Under the pieces are notes generated by a model. The model did no database searches and had not been told where the DNA came from. It saw only the letters and a program-made list of their open reading frames with translations. This document shows, piece by piece, positions 56,003-64,000 of a DNA stretch of 64,000 nt; the stretch's first letter is position 1; each line of letters begins with the position of its first letter. Location: the NCBI RefSeq assembly GCF_009829075.1, contig NZ_WUQZ01000003.1, positions 62,001 through 126,000 on the forward strand, in the 5' to 3' direction. Source of the DNA: Sphingobacterium composti (GTDB lineage: Bacteria; Bacteroidota; Bacteroidia; Sphingobacteriales; Sphingobacteriaceae). The position numbers and the translations under genes are program-made.

Positions 56003-56067
56003 ATGCTTGAATAATGGATGCCCTTATGGATCAAACCGAGATTAAATCTATCAATGGGAGTCTAAAA

Positions 56068-56330
56068 TAGACTGTGTCACATGTTCAATTACCGCCACGC
56101 GGGGCGGTAATTGAACATGTTTGTTTACTGCAAATCTAACACCATTCTTCCTGGAAACCAAATTGCTAATTTCTGTGCAGTGGTTCCCCAATTTGCTAGT
56201 GGCATCGTCCATTTCTTCATAATATTTTTATGTGCTAGATAAATCAGTTTCGTTAGTGCCATATCCGAGGTAAATGAGCCCTTTGTCTTGGTTACTTTAC
56301 GAACCTAACGATGGAAACCTTCAATAATTT
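56068..56330 (-). pseudogene. IS256-family transposase C-terminus and IS end
   Basis: On the minus strand, 56310 down to about 56140 reads VRKVTKTKGSFTSDMALTKL then IYLAHKNIMKKWTMPLANWG and TTAQKLAIWFPGRM, the C-terminus of IS256 transposases. AGACTGTGTCA at 56069-56079 is the typical IS256 terminal sequence. The N-terminal two thirds and the other end are missing, cut off by an IS110 fragment. Confidence 0.78.
56079..56120. terminator. Perfect 18-bp hairpin inside the IS256 end
   Basis: ACATGTTCAATTACCGCC pairs perfectly with GGCGGTAATTGAACATGT around ACGCGG. It lies between the transposase stop and the IS terminus and is likely the element's own terminator; no long T run follows. Confidence 0.55.
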
Positions 56331-56661
56331 TGGTAATGTCGATCAATTTTCGGATAGATTTATCATATCAAAATGACCTGATCGCACTTAATATTATACA
56401 TTATCATTCTCGCAAAATGCTTGACTGGTTTAATATTGATCAAAGTGGTCGCAATTCCGCGGTTACAAAGCATGTAAAGAAGAAGTGTCCCATAATTCCC
56501 AGTAGATTGCATTGCGTAATGGAGTTCGGAATGTTCGAAGGTGGAAATAAGTTTTTGATACCTTTTACGTCGTTGGTAAATTTCGCTATTTTAGATTCTA
56601 TTGATCCGCAATAAGCGACAACAAATGTTTCCTTTGCAATGTCGATCCCAATAACTTTCAT
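56330..56661 (-). pseudogene. IS110-family transposase N-terminal fragment
   Basis: The start MKVIGIDIAKETFVVAYCGS (ATG at 56661) is the first DEDD Asp region of IS110-family enzymes. A later frame reads INIKPVKHFARMIMYNIK, the conserved N-P-x-x-x-K-x-F-A-R-M block, so at least one frameshift occurred. The rest is gone, including the serine domain. It abuts the IS256 fragment. The 56662-56925 region behind it holds no gene. Confidence 0.75.
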
Positions 56662-56925
56662 AAGTTATAATTAGATTATAAATCAACATCTCTGATAACT
56701 GTCGTCGCATACACAGGCTTTTTGCTTACCGAATTATTAAAGTTTGAGATGTTAAAACGCATGGGACAAAACGTGTCAAACGGTATTTTCTACTAACAGT
56801 TTATCGTTCTTGTTCCATGTGTTAATTTGAATTTAATAATTCTAATTAAAACGTACGACAGATTATTTTACAGTCTCACATCCTCTTTTTTTTGTCTAAT
56901 TTAGACACCTCTGATGAAGGTTTAC

Positions 56926-57735
56926 TCATCTCGAGGGATATCTGTATGAGTCATTATGAGTATTGTTATTCAATTGAGCCTGATAATCCTTAACTGTAGT
57001 TTGTTTATCTAAACTATCTTTATTTTCCATAATTAGTTTTGCAAGAGTTTCATTGTAGTTTTTTGTCAAGCCCTCAGTCTGCTTATGCATATTATCTCTT
57101 AGATTTTTTAATTCTCTAAAAATAAGATAGGACAATCCTCCATCAATTAGTACAGAAAGGATTAACCTTTTTCTATCCGAGAGTATTCCTTGACTATCGG
57201 TGGCTGAATGTTGGAACTTTGTACCATCTTCTAATTCAATAAGTTTACCTTTTTTAAAATCCTCTTGCTGTGAAGCAGATAATGGCAAACCATTAACTTC
57301 AATTATTTGTGGTAATCTATTAGGGTCATAGGATACAAAATCTTTGGTTTGTTTATCGTATTCGATGTTAACGGTAATAATGTTATCATCTTTGGTTTTA
57401 TGTAATTTACTTATTACGTTCACCTCTCCAGAAATAAGAGCCTCATTTTCCAATGTTGTTAGTAGGGGGTGTTTTTGTGGCTTATTATAAATGGGGTGAA
57501 TCTGTAGAGTAATGTTGTCTAGCTCATCACGATATAGTGAAAGTTTGGCATCGAGTTTATCAATTTCGATGCCCTCAACCTGCAACCCCTGGAGACTAAC
57601 CATATCAGTCCGTCGGCCTGAGAGTAAAGACTCAATATCTTCAGGTTTTAATTTTAAGTCTCCATCTCTATATAAGCCTAATTTTTCTAAATCCTCTAAG
57701 GGAAGAGTTTCCATTTTATTTTTTGTGTTTTCCAT
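56926..57735 (-). CDS. ICE accessory protein, DUF3945/DUF4099-like
   Basis: This 269-residue protein has the layout of conjugative-element accessory proteins: an N-terminal LEKLGLYRDGDLKLKPEDIE segment, a middle VNVISKLHKTKDDNIITVNI, and LILSVLIDGGLSYLIFRELK near residues 190-215. From memory this matches the DUF3945 / DUF4099 group; the role is unknown. It is the last gene of the leftward conjugation cluster, 20 bp after ardC. Beyond it there are only IS remnants, so the ICE edge may be near. Confidence 0.7.
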   Translation of the reverse strand: MENTKNKMETLPLEDLEKLGLYRDGDLKLKPEDIESLLSGRRTDMVSLQGLQVEGIEIDKLDAKLSLYRDELDNITLQIHPIYNKPQKHPLLTTLENEALISGEVNVISKLHKTKDDNIITVNIEYDKQTKDFVSYDPNRLPQIIEVNGLPLSASQQEDFKKGKLIELEDGTKFQHSATDSQGILSDRKRLILSVLIDGGLSYLIFRELKNLRDNMHKQTEGLTKNYNETLAKLIMENKDSLDKQTTVKDYQAQLNNNTHNDSYRYPSR

Positions 57736-57755
57736 AATTGATAGTTTGAGCGATA

Positions 57756-58979
57756 TTATCGTTTGATTGAAATAATATTAGAATGTTCTTCTTTAATTGG
57801 TATATGAGAAGCGTCTTGATTAATGTTAATTGGTATTATCTTAGTTGGGGTTTTAGCAGACAGTAAAGAATTATATAATACATCGGATTTTGAAAGGATG
57901 AAATTATTTCCCGTGGACAGATCTTCAACTTTAAAGCGGCCCCTTTTAAGCAGACTATGAATTTTATACGAGGTATTATTGTACTCTATTACTTCTCCCA
58001 TATTGAGGCTTGAGCTCATTTTTTTATTCGAAACTTTAGTGTTTTCTTGTACATCTTTTTTAGTTGTAATATCTCTTTTAATTTCGAATGCCATTATATA
58101 GTTTAATATTTTTTCGGCATCTGCTGCTGCTGCATGTATTTCATAAGGTTTATCTTTTAGTAATTGGATCCAGCTTTCCACATAAGCAATATGTTGTCCA
58201 GGATCATGTCCAATGTTAAGTTCATGTCCTATTAGCATTGAAGCAATTTCTGCCCTCAATTCTTCTCGGGCATACTCTTGAGTTCCCATTCGATTAAAAA
58301 TATCTCTATTCAAGCGGTCCTTATGAGAAGTCCAATGTCCCATTTCGTGCAATACAGTTGCATAATATTTATCAGCGGAATCAAACTGATTGCGTTTGGG
58401 CATTATAATCTGGTCAGTTTTGGAATTATAATAGGCTCTATCTTCATTATTATGAGTTATATTAGCTTTAGACTCTGTAATCAAATTTTCTACTCTTTGT
58501 AGATTTTCCCAGTTTAAAATTTTAGGTTCTTTTATTAAAGGTTCTATGCCGTTTATTTGCTGGGCATTAAATACCCATGCGGTAGTTATAATTGGTGTTT
58601 TAAGCTTTTGAAATTCTTTTAAAGGTTTTCCATCTTCACGGGTTATTATTTTCCCCTGTTGGTCTCGAGAGGTGAAATAATCATGAGTTTTTACATATTG
58701 AATAAGTGTTGCTTTTTCTCCTTTTTTGACACTATATCCTTTAGATTCTGCTTGTTTAAATGTCAACCATCTAGGGTCTTCTCTTTGGGTACTTAGTAGC
58801 GATAATATATTTATTCCTTTGTACCTGTTACCTGTAATGGCATTATATGGGAGCATAAATGATGGGCCATTGCTATTCCATGGTAATTGCCATGGCGCTG
58901 TTCCTTGCTCTAATTGTTTTATTATATTATTAGCTACAATTTCATGTAAAGCCTTGGATGTGTTATTATTCATCTTCAT
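57756..58979 (-). CDS. ArdC-like antirestriction/zincin protein
   Basis: This 407-residue protein has an N-terminal ssDNA-binding domain (IVANNIIKQLEQGTAPWQLP, LPYNAITGNRYKGINILSLL). A zincin-like metallopeptidase domain follows, with HExxH in ATVLHEMGHWTSHKDRL near residue 210. This is the ArdC architecture, which in other plasmids protects incoming ssDNA from host restriction. A C-terminal extension of about 100 residues is less conserved. It overlaps a 49-residue gene by 14 bp upstream and lies among conjugation genes. Confidence 0.88.
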   Translation of the reverse strand: MKMNNNTSKALHEIVANNIIKQLEQGTAPWQLPWNSNGPSFMLPYNAITGNRYKGINILSLLSTQREDPRWLTFKQAESKGYSVKKGEKATLIQYVKTHDYFTSRDQQGKIITREDGKPLKEFQKLKTPIITTAWVFNAQQINGIEPLIKEPKILNWENLQRVENLITESKANITHNNEDRAYYNSKTDQIIMPKRNQFDSADKYYATVLHEMGHWTSHKDRLNRDIFNRMGTQEYAREELRAEIASMLIGHELNIGHDPGQHIAYVESWIQLLKDKPYEIHAAAADAEKILNYIMAFEIKRDITTKKDVQENTKVSNKKMSSSLNMGEVIEYNNTSYKIHSLLKRGRFKVEDLSTGNNFILSKSDVLYNSLLSAKTPTKIIPININQDASHIPIKEEHSNIISIKR

Positions 58980-59115
58980 CTCCCTCCTTAAATTGATTAG
59001 AATGATCCAAATATTCTATTCCATATATCATGGATTCTTCAGTGGTTAGTTCAATACTTCCTAGAGTTGGTAGTAAAGCTAATTTCTCTTGTAGGCTTAT
59101 AAAATGATTATCCAT
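58966..59115 (-). CDS. 49-residue acidic ICE protein
   Basis: The frame starts MDNHFISLQEKLALLPTLGS and ends QFKEGDEDE. It overlaps the ardC start by 14 bp and lies 10 bp after the M23 peptidase gene, which suggests coupled translation. It has a clearly acidic tail and no membrane helix. I do not recognise it; small acidic proteins next to ArdC could be regulators or DNA mimics, but nothing in the sequence shows that. Confidence 0.6.
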   Translation of the reverse strand: MDNHFISLQEKLALLPTLGSIELTTEESMIYGIEYLDHSNQFKEGDEDE

Positions 59116-59125
59116 TTTTAGTAAT

Positions 59126-59647
59126 TTATAGGGTGTTAAAGTGTTGCGTTTGAATCGCTTTAAGAAATGTTATAGGATCTATATACCTTCCCTTTACTTT
59201 TATCGATAGATGCAAATGTTCTGCTGTTGAAAGGCCGGTGTTTCCTGAGATTCCAATATTATCTCCTGCCCAGACCTGATCATTTATTTGTATGAGTAAA
59301 CTATTCAGATGTGCGTAAATTATTTCCAATTCTCCAGATTTTATGGTAATATAATTTCCCAGATACCTATGGTGTCCAGTAAAAATCACCTCACCATTCA
59401 GAATACTTTTGATCGTATCAGATTGGCATTTAAAATCCACGCCGTAATGGAATTTAGGTATCTCAAGTATAGGGTGAATTCGCTTGCCGAAAGGCGAAGT
59501 GACTTTTAGTTCAGGCAAAGGGCTACTAATGTCTAGCTGTTGTGCAGAATGAATTTTAGGAATAAGTAATAGACATATTAAATAAACAGGCAATGCATGG
59601 GTAATACTTCTGCCTATGTAACAGGAATTTGGAAATTTATAAAACAT
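59126..59647 (-). CDS. M23-family peptidoglycan endopeptidase of the ICE
   Basis: This 173-residue protein has an N-terminal hydrophobic segment (ALPVYLICLLLIPKI) and a LytM/M23 domain: SPFGKRIHPI, a zinc-ligand pair in FHYGVDFKC, and HLHLSIK near residue 145. It probably opens the cell wall for the mating channel, in the way VirB1/TraQ-like enzymes do. It lies 46 bp after the coupling-protein gene. Length is short but complete for a single M23 domain. Confidence 0.9.
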   Translation of the reverse strand: MFYKFPNSCYIGRSITHALPVYLICLLLIPKIHSAQQLDISSPLPELKVTSPFGKRIHPILEIPKFHYGVDFKCQSDTIKSILNGEVIFTGHHRYLGNYITIKSGELEIIYAHLNSLLIQINDQVWAGDNIGISGNTGLSTAEHLHLSIKVKGRYIDPITFLKAIQTQHFNTL

Positions 59648-59693
59648 GATCTTTATGAATTAAAGAGATAATTAAAAAGAGATGGGAATTATA

Positions 59694-61664
59694 TTAGCTT
59701 TGGATAACATGGTCTACTATCTGGTTTACCTGCTGAATTATCAGGGAATAATTCTCAAGTAGTATTTCGTCTTGTTGATTTCCAAAGTCGTAATATAGGG
59801 GCATTTCTTGGTAGTTATTTTCCTCTTGACTCAACTCCTTCATATCTAGGTTTATTCTACAGTTGATTGCTGTAGTTTGAAATTCTCCAGTAAATTTTTC
59901 AATTCTATCACGTGCAAGAATGCCTACAACTTCTCCCGCTGAAAGCGATGCTATTTTTCCTGCTGGAATGAGCGTATCTAGCTTTTCATTGACCGAAATA
60001 GAGGTTTTTGTTCTATCTATACTTAAAGTTTCACTTTGCTGTTTAACTTTTCCAAAAAGTTTTTCTAACCAATCGAGTGTATCTTTACTTCGTACAGCTC
60101 CTGATATGATGTTGCCCATTATAGCCATGATGGTATCAGCGGCCTCTTTACCATATTGCTGTCGGAGCATGGGTAGTTCCTGGATACCTAACACTACAGC
60201 AGATAAATTTGATCTGGCTTGAGCGAGTAATACATCAACTTTATGTATATATACACTAGGTGCTTCATCCACCACTAGGCCTACAGGTAGATTTCCTTTG
60301 GTATTTATAAGTTTAGTAACTCTATTAAGAACAATAGACAGGCAGGCAGAGTTAATGCTTTGTGTACTTGGGTCATTAGCAAGCACAAGAATTGAAGGAG
60401 ACTTAGGGGAAGATATACGTAAGTCAAAATCGTCACCAGAAAACACCCAAAATGTTTCCTTGGTAGCCATTCTTGAGATAAATATTTTCAGAGTCCCGAC
60501 CTGTCCTTCCAATTGATCAAATGCTTTAGCCTTATAGGCAGACATAAATGGTGATAATAAAGAGGCCAGTTCATTATTGCTGAATAGCACAGTAAATATG
60601 TGATCGTATGATAAATTTAAAAAGGCTAGTACGTGAGGAAATGAGGAGTATCTCCCTTGCTGATGCTTGCTGAAATAATATATACATGCCGCCAGGAAAT
60701 TTATGGCCGATTGCGTAAAAAATTGATCGCTTCCAGCTGATTTATCACCCTTTTTTAAAGCTTCCACTAATGCCTCTGCTGTCTCCGATGCATCAGCTAA
60801 GGTTTTTATATATTCGGACTTAAATGGATTCACTCTTCGGCTTTTTTGGGGCTCATTTAGATTTATCACATGAAATTTGTGTTCATATCCTTTATGAACC
60901 ATTTTGCTATAATGATAGTACGCAATTTTGCCCAGGTCCGGGTATTTAAGATCGTATAGGCACATGGTAAATGACTTATTTATCATCTGTCTAATTATAG
61001 GCATAATAACGCCGAAACTTTTCCCACTTCCGGGAACTCCACATACTAAAAGTCCTCGAAAAAGATTCTCAAGGCTGATGAACCCTTTGTTTACTTTTCT
61101 ATTATAATAAAAAAGCATAGGTATATTGATGGCATATGGTTTAGTAGATGCTTTTGTTTGTTGCAAAAAAGACTCTTGTTGAATGTTCCACTTATCTTTG
61201 CCAAGGTTAGAGTGTATGATTTTTGATATATTATCTAAGGCAACATGCAATAATATAATACCGGCTATGCTGCATGCAGTATAGGTTAAATTCAGGTTGT
61301 TAATTTTATTTTGACTTGTGGAAGTTGGAAATTTATAATAGAGCCAAATGGAAATACATAATAGTAGTATACCAAAGACTAACGGAAAAAGAATATGTTT
61401 CTGCGGGTTGAGATCTACCTTCTTTTTTGATAAGGTTCCTATGGCTACTAGACACAGTAAGCAAAGCGTAAATAATTTACTTGCTATAGGGGTACTATAC
61501 ATTGGTAAGCTTAAAACTTTGTATGTTAGATTTTCAACAAAAACATACTTGCTGTATATAAACGCTTTTGTAATAGCAAATAAATAGACATCAAAACATA
61601 CAGAAAGATAAACTCCCAATTGAAGCAACCTATAAAGACTTTTTTGTTCTTTAGTTTCTTCCAT
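59694..61664 (-). CDS. VirD4/TraG-type conjugative coupling ATPase
   Basis: This 656-residue inner-membrane protein has four N-terminal helices (to about residue 150). Walker A is LLVCGVPGSGKSFGVIMP near 210, and Walker B is GLVVDEAPSVYI near 455. The C-terminal part ends near VDHVIQS. It brings the relaxase-DNA complex to the mating channel. The frame is intact, unlike its relative at 20790-22784. It lies between traN and the M23 gene. In CTnDOT-like elements the coupling gene sits with the mob genes; here it follows traN. Confidence 0.92.
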   Translation of the reverse strand: MEETKEQKSLYRLLQLGVYLSVCFDVYLFAITKAFIYSKYVFVENLTYKVLSLPMYSTPIASKLFTLCLLCLVAIGTLSKKKVDLNPQKHILFPLVFGILLLCISIWLYYKFPTSTSQNKINNLNLTYTACSIAGIILLHVALDNISKIIHSNLGKDKWNIQQESFLQQTKASTKPYAINIPMLFYYNRKVNKGFISLENLFRGLLVCGVPGSGKSFGVIMPIIRQMINKSFTMCLYDLKYPDLGKIAYYHYSKMVHKGYEHKFHVINLNEPQKSRRVNPFKSEYIKTLADASETAEALVEALKKGDKSAGSDQFFTQSAINFLAACIYYFSKHQQGRYSSFPHVLAFLNLSYDHIFTVLFSNNELASLLSPFMSAYKAKAFDQLEGQVGTLKIFISRMATKETFWVFSGDDFDLRISSPKSPSILVLANDPSTQSINSACLSIVLNRVTKLINTKGNLPVGLVVDEAPSVYIHKVDVLLAQARSNLSAVVLGIQELPMLRQQYGKEAADTIMAIMGNIISGAVRSKDTLDWLEKLFGKVKQQSETLSIDRTKTSISVNEKLDTLIPAGKIASLSAGEVVGILARDRIEKFTGEFQTTAINCRINLDMKELSQEENNYQEMPLYYDFGNQQDEILLENYSLIIQQVNQIVDHVIQS

Positions 61665-61716
61665 GATCTCTTAAGTTTTTGGTTAATAAACTGCTAATCT
61701 TGCGAAGGAAAATCTG

Positions 61717-62568
61717 TTAAAGAGCTTTTGCATTTGATATATCATCAAAACCTATGTTCAGATCAAGCATACGTCCGGAAATCTGCTTTTCTGTTAAGCT
61801 AATTTTGAGAACTTTGCTATTTGGGAAAATAACTTTTTTAATGACGTAAATGTTTCGTTGCTGAGATTTTATAGTGCTTAACTCCTTAAATTCCCATATA
61901 GGTGTTATTTCAACGCTTTGAAAGTTAGTTGTTTTAAGTACTTTTTTGTCTTCAACAAAAAACCTAAACTCATCGATGTCATAAGATAGTTTTGTGTCGT
62001 TTAAAAAACTGATGTCAAAAAATATATATTCACCTACTGCATAAATCTCATTAACTGAAAGGGTTATCCCAAAATCCTTTTTCTTGGTGATTGGTTTGGA
62101 TTTTTTTTTGGATAGGAGTTGCATTGATATTTCTTTTTTATTGATTTCGGTTAAAAGATCACTGTTTATTTCTAGCGGCTGGCTCCTGATTGGATCGAGC
62201 TGGATTAAGGCGGGCAGGTTTGCCTGAAATGTACCCAGGTAGCAAAGTCGGTATTGAGAAACAAAGTCTTCGGCAACTATAGTTAGCGTTCCAAGCTCAT
62301 GACTTAATGGCGCTAGTGCTATAGAGTCGTTTTGAAACTTAATACGCAACATATTATCTAAGGGCAAATCTCCATGAACTAGCTTAGAGGATATATCTAC
62401 ATATTTGATGGGCTGTGGGGATAGAAAATGTACAGAGTTATCGGCGTACAGGTATATAATAGGGAGATCCTGCATGTGCGTTTGTGGGCCTAAAGTGTTT
62501 TGTGCAAAAATATGCGTGATATATAAAACGGAGAATAGGAGAGTTAAATTGATTTTTATGGTTTTCAT
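61717..62568 (-). CDS. traN: Conjugative transposon protein TraN
   Basis: This 283-residue exported protein has a signal peptide (INLTLLFSVLYITHIFAQ) and the TraN pattern (PIIYLYADNSVHFLSPQPIK, then the beta-rich C-terminal half). It is the counterpart of VirB9 in Bacteroidota conjugation systems and should form the periplasmic/outer-membrane part of the channel. It lies between traM and the coupling protein on the minus strand. It has the usual length. Confidence 0.88.
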   Translation of the reverse strand: MKTIKINLTLLFSVLYITHIFAQNTLGPQTHMQDLPIIYLYADNSVHFLSPQPIKYVDISSKLVHGDLPLDNMLRIKFQNDSIALAPLSHELGTLTIVAEDFVSQYRLCYLGTFQANLPALIQLDPIRSQPLEINSDLLTEINKKEISMQLLSKKKSKPITKKKDFGITLSVNEIYAVGEYIFFDISFLNDTKLSYDIDEFRFFVEDKKVLKTTNFQSVEITPIWEFKELSTIKSQQRNIYVIKKVIFPNSKVLKISLTEKQISGRMLDLNIGFDDISNAKAL

Positions 62569-62687
62569 AAGGTATGTTTTTACGTGTAAGAGAATATAAG
62601 TTCGGCACTATTATTTTGATAATAAAGGCCATGTTTAAAGCCTACATAGGCGTGAATGCTATAAATGTTTAGAAAAATACTTTGCTG

Positions 62688-63848
62688 TTAATTTGTGCTA
62701 TTATTTGCACTTGCGTCTACTAAGTAGACTTGGGTATTGTATTTTATTTTTGCTTTATTTTTTCTTATATGTTTATTGATCGCTGAACTTGTGGATTGAA
62801 ACATACGTTGAACTGTACTCATTAATAATTGGGCATTATTTTCAGCTTGTTGATTAATCGTTAATCCCTGTGCCGAGTTGCTGGTAATCTCCTTACTAAA
62901 TTCTCTAAACTGAGATTCAGGAACATATAATCCGGCCTGACCATCTTGGTCGTAGATATCCAATTTAACAGGTAATATTTGATCATTATGCATGATAGAG
63001 TACACTGTTAATTGTACCCTTTGGGCAGAGAACCCCGATACTTTGGCATAGAGAAACGTTCCCTTTTCGATTTTATATTTTCCCACTTTTAAATCTTCAA
63101 GTAGTCGTAATCGAAGCCGCGAATCCACAAAGGAGGTTCTATTTTCATCTATTATTGCCTTTAATAAGCTTTCTTGTGTATCGCTTTTAATGGTATTAAA
63201 AACTCCCTTGCTATTCGTGAATTTTTCTACATTTAAATTTAAAGTAAGCTCGGTTTGTGCTGTTAGGTGTGGCCGTCTTTGTTCACTTTGCTCATTAGAA
63301 ATGTATTCGGGATCATTTGCTTTAGCGAAACTGTCGGCTAATGCCATCTGTTTTCTGAATAAATCCAAAGGATCGTGCTGCTTTACGGGGGTGCTTTCTT
63401 TTTTTTCGTTATGTTGATATGGCAAATTTTTAAGTATATTTTCTAGTTCTTTATCTGTTCTATTTGCAGGGTAAGGTTTATTCATGTCATAAGAAAGTTG
63501 AGCAGAGGATAATGATTTTTCAATGGAGTCTAATTTTCTCTTTTCCTTTTCGTTGTAGAGCTCATCGAATTTAAATTCTGCTTGCTGCTCCTGGTGTATT
63601 TGACTTATGGCGGTATATCCGTCTGCATATTTATACTGATTTTTATATGCAGCAAGTTTATCAGCTAGCTCTCTTTTTTTTATTTCATCGGAAACATCGG
63701 CTATATGCTCTTGCAATGTATTTTCGCTAGGCTGATCATTAGTTTTTTTTTGCGCAAATACATCACTAAACACGTAATAGAATATACATAAAAAGGGAAG
63801 TGCAATAACAGGGATGATATACCTTGGTTTTTTGAAGTTAATTTTCAT
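62688..63848 (-). CDS. traM: Conjugative transposon protein TraM
   Basis: This 386-residue protein has a single N-terminal membrane helix (YIIPVIALPFLCIFYYVFSD) and a long Glu/Lys-rich coiled segment (about 30-160). A C-terminal TrbI/VirB10-like domain follows (GTFLYAKVSGFSAQRVQLTV near residue 264). It bridges the inner and outer membranes in the mating channel. It lies 6 bp after the partial gene at the right edge and 119 bp before traN. Confidence 0.88.
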   Translation of the reverse strand: MKINFKKPRYIIPVIALPFLCIFYYVFSDVFAQKKTNDQPSENTLQEHIADVSDEIKKRELADKLAAYKNQYKYADGYTAISQIHQEQQAEFKFDELYNEKEKRKLDSIEKSLSSAQLSYDMNKPYPANRTDKELENILKNLPYQHNEKKESTPVKQHDPLDLFRKQMALADSFAKANDPEYISNEQSEQRRPHLTAQTELTLNLNVEKFTNSKGVFNTIKSDTQESLLKAIIDENRTSFVDSRLRLRLLEDLKVGKYKIEKGTFLYAKVSGFSAQRVQLTVYSIMHNDQILPVKLDIYDQDGQAGLYVPESQFREFSKEITSNSAQGLTINQQAENNAQLLMSTVQRMFQSTSSAINKHIRKNKAKIKYNTQVYLVDASANNSTN

Positions 63849-63854
63849 AATGTG

Positions 63855-64000
63855 CTATTTATGTGTGAGTGTGTCTGGCATTTTTGAATTAATTATGCTG
63901 TTTTCAATTTTCTGCATTCTTTCAAAAACATACAATACCATGGCACTATCTTGTTGGGTTAATGAATCTTTACGAACTAATTGTTCAACTATACTTTGGA
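63855..64000 (-). CDS. C-terminal part of an upstream tra gene (TraL-like position)
   Basis: The open frame runs in from beyond the right edge and reads QSIVEQLVRKDSLTQQDSAM, then a helical stretch ending PDTLTHK and TAG at 63855. Only 47 residues are visible. It ends 6 bp before traM. By position in Bacteroidota elements it should be the small protein TraL, but the sequence alone does not prove it. The start lies outside the window. Confidence 0.6.
   Translation of the reverse strand, partial: QSIVEQLVRKDSLTQQDSAMVLYVFERMQKIENSIINSKMPDTLTHK

Noticed and set aside
56330..56614. Plus-strand 94-residue frame in the IS region
   Set aside because: It is antisense to a recognisable IS110 N-terminus and has no similarity of its own that I can see.
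62438..62632. 64-residue minus-strand frame overlapping the traN start
   Set aside because: It overlaps the signal-peptide coding region of traN in another frame and has no independent support.

Overview
The window reads as chromosomal DNA of a low-GC Bacteroidota, most like the Sphingobacteriaceae (Sphingobacterium/Pedobacter group). Pointers are the TAnnTTTG-type -7 boxes, the HU / TPR / COX24-domain peptide / RNase G gene order, a fimbrillin-like lipoprotein, Bacteroidota-type TraM/TraN conjugation genes and IS families common in that phylum. This assignment is inference from gene content; no rRNA is present.

Layout. (1) 0-1.4 kb: thioredoxin, a small partner protein and a 2-Cys peroxiredoxin. 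(2) 1.6-5.1 kb: a complete IS21-family element with 70-bp imperfect terminal repeats and a GCATT target duplication, inserted 11 bp upstream of a tRNA-Arg(CCU). Degraded coding remnants and an inverted 18-bp copy of the tRNA 3' end follow. (3) 5.1-20.6 kb: a potassium/sodium island. It holds a long leftward kdp operon (nine small genes, kdpA, kdpB, kdpC, porin, KdpD sensor half, separate histidine kinase), then nhaA (interrupted by an in-frame TGA), trkH and trkA rightward, and a sigma-54 response regulator. (4) 20.8-24.2 kb: a relic mobC-type coupling-protein gene with a nonsense codon and IS630 and ISL3 remnants. (5) 24-41.7 kb: ordinary chromosomal genes (MFS transporter, YegP-like, oxoamine synthase, HU-TPR-COX24-RNase G, sulfatase, prfB with its programmed frameshift, pgi, M28 peptidase, TetR plus a second oxoamine synthase, VOC protein). 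(6) 41.7-56.9 kb: core genes (SWIM protein, GAPDH plus FBPase, fimbrillin-like lipoprotein, desaturase, cold-shock protein, CNNM/CorC protein) mixed with one intact IS982 element, a 108-bp MITE-like relative of it at 31.5 kb, and broken IS3, ISL3, IS66, IS256 and IS110 copies. (7) 56.9-64 kb: the end of an integrative conjugative element on the minus strand (TraM, TraN, VirD4-type coupling protein, M23 peptidase, ArdC, DUF3945-like), continuing past the right edge.

How it fits together. In the potassium island, the KdpD-type sensor half and the PAS/HAMP kinase at the end of the operon probably signal to the NtrC-like regulator at its far side. Two tandem dyad sites between the kdp operon and nhaA are the best candidates for its enhancer. 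The cluster of tiny, overlapping membrane-peptide genes between that enhancer and kdpA is the most unusual content: one is recognisably KdpF, two soluble members look like paralogues, and the other six are unassigned. The GAPDH/FBPase pair looks gluconeogenic. Mobile DNA is dense, and most copies are broken, often by internal deletion.
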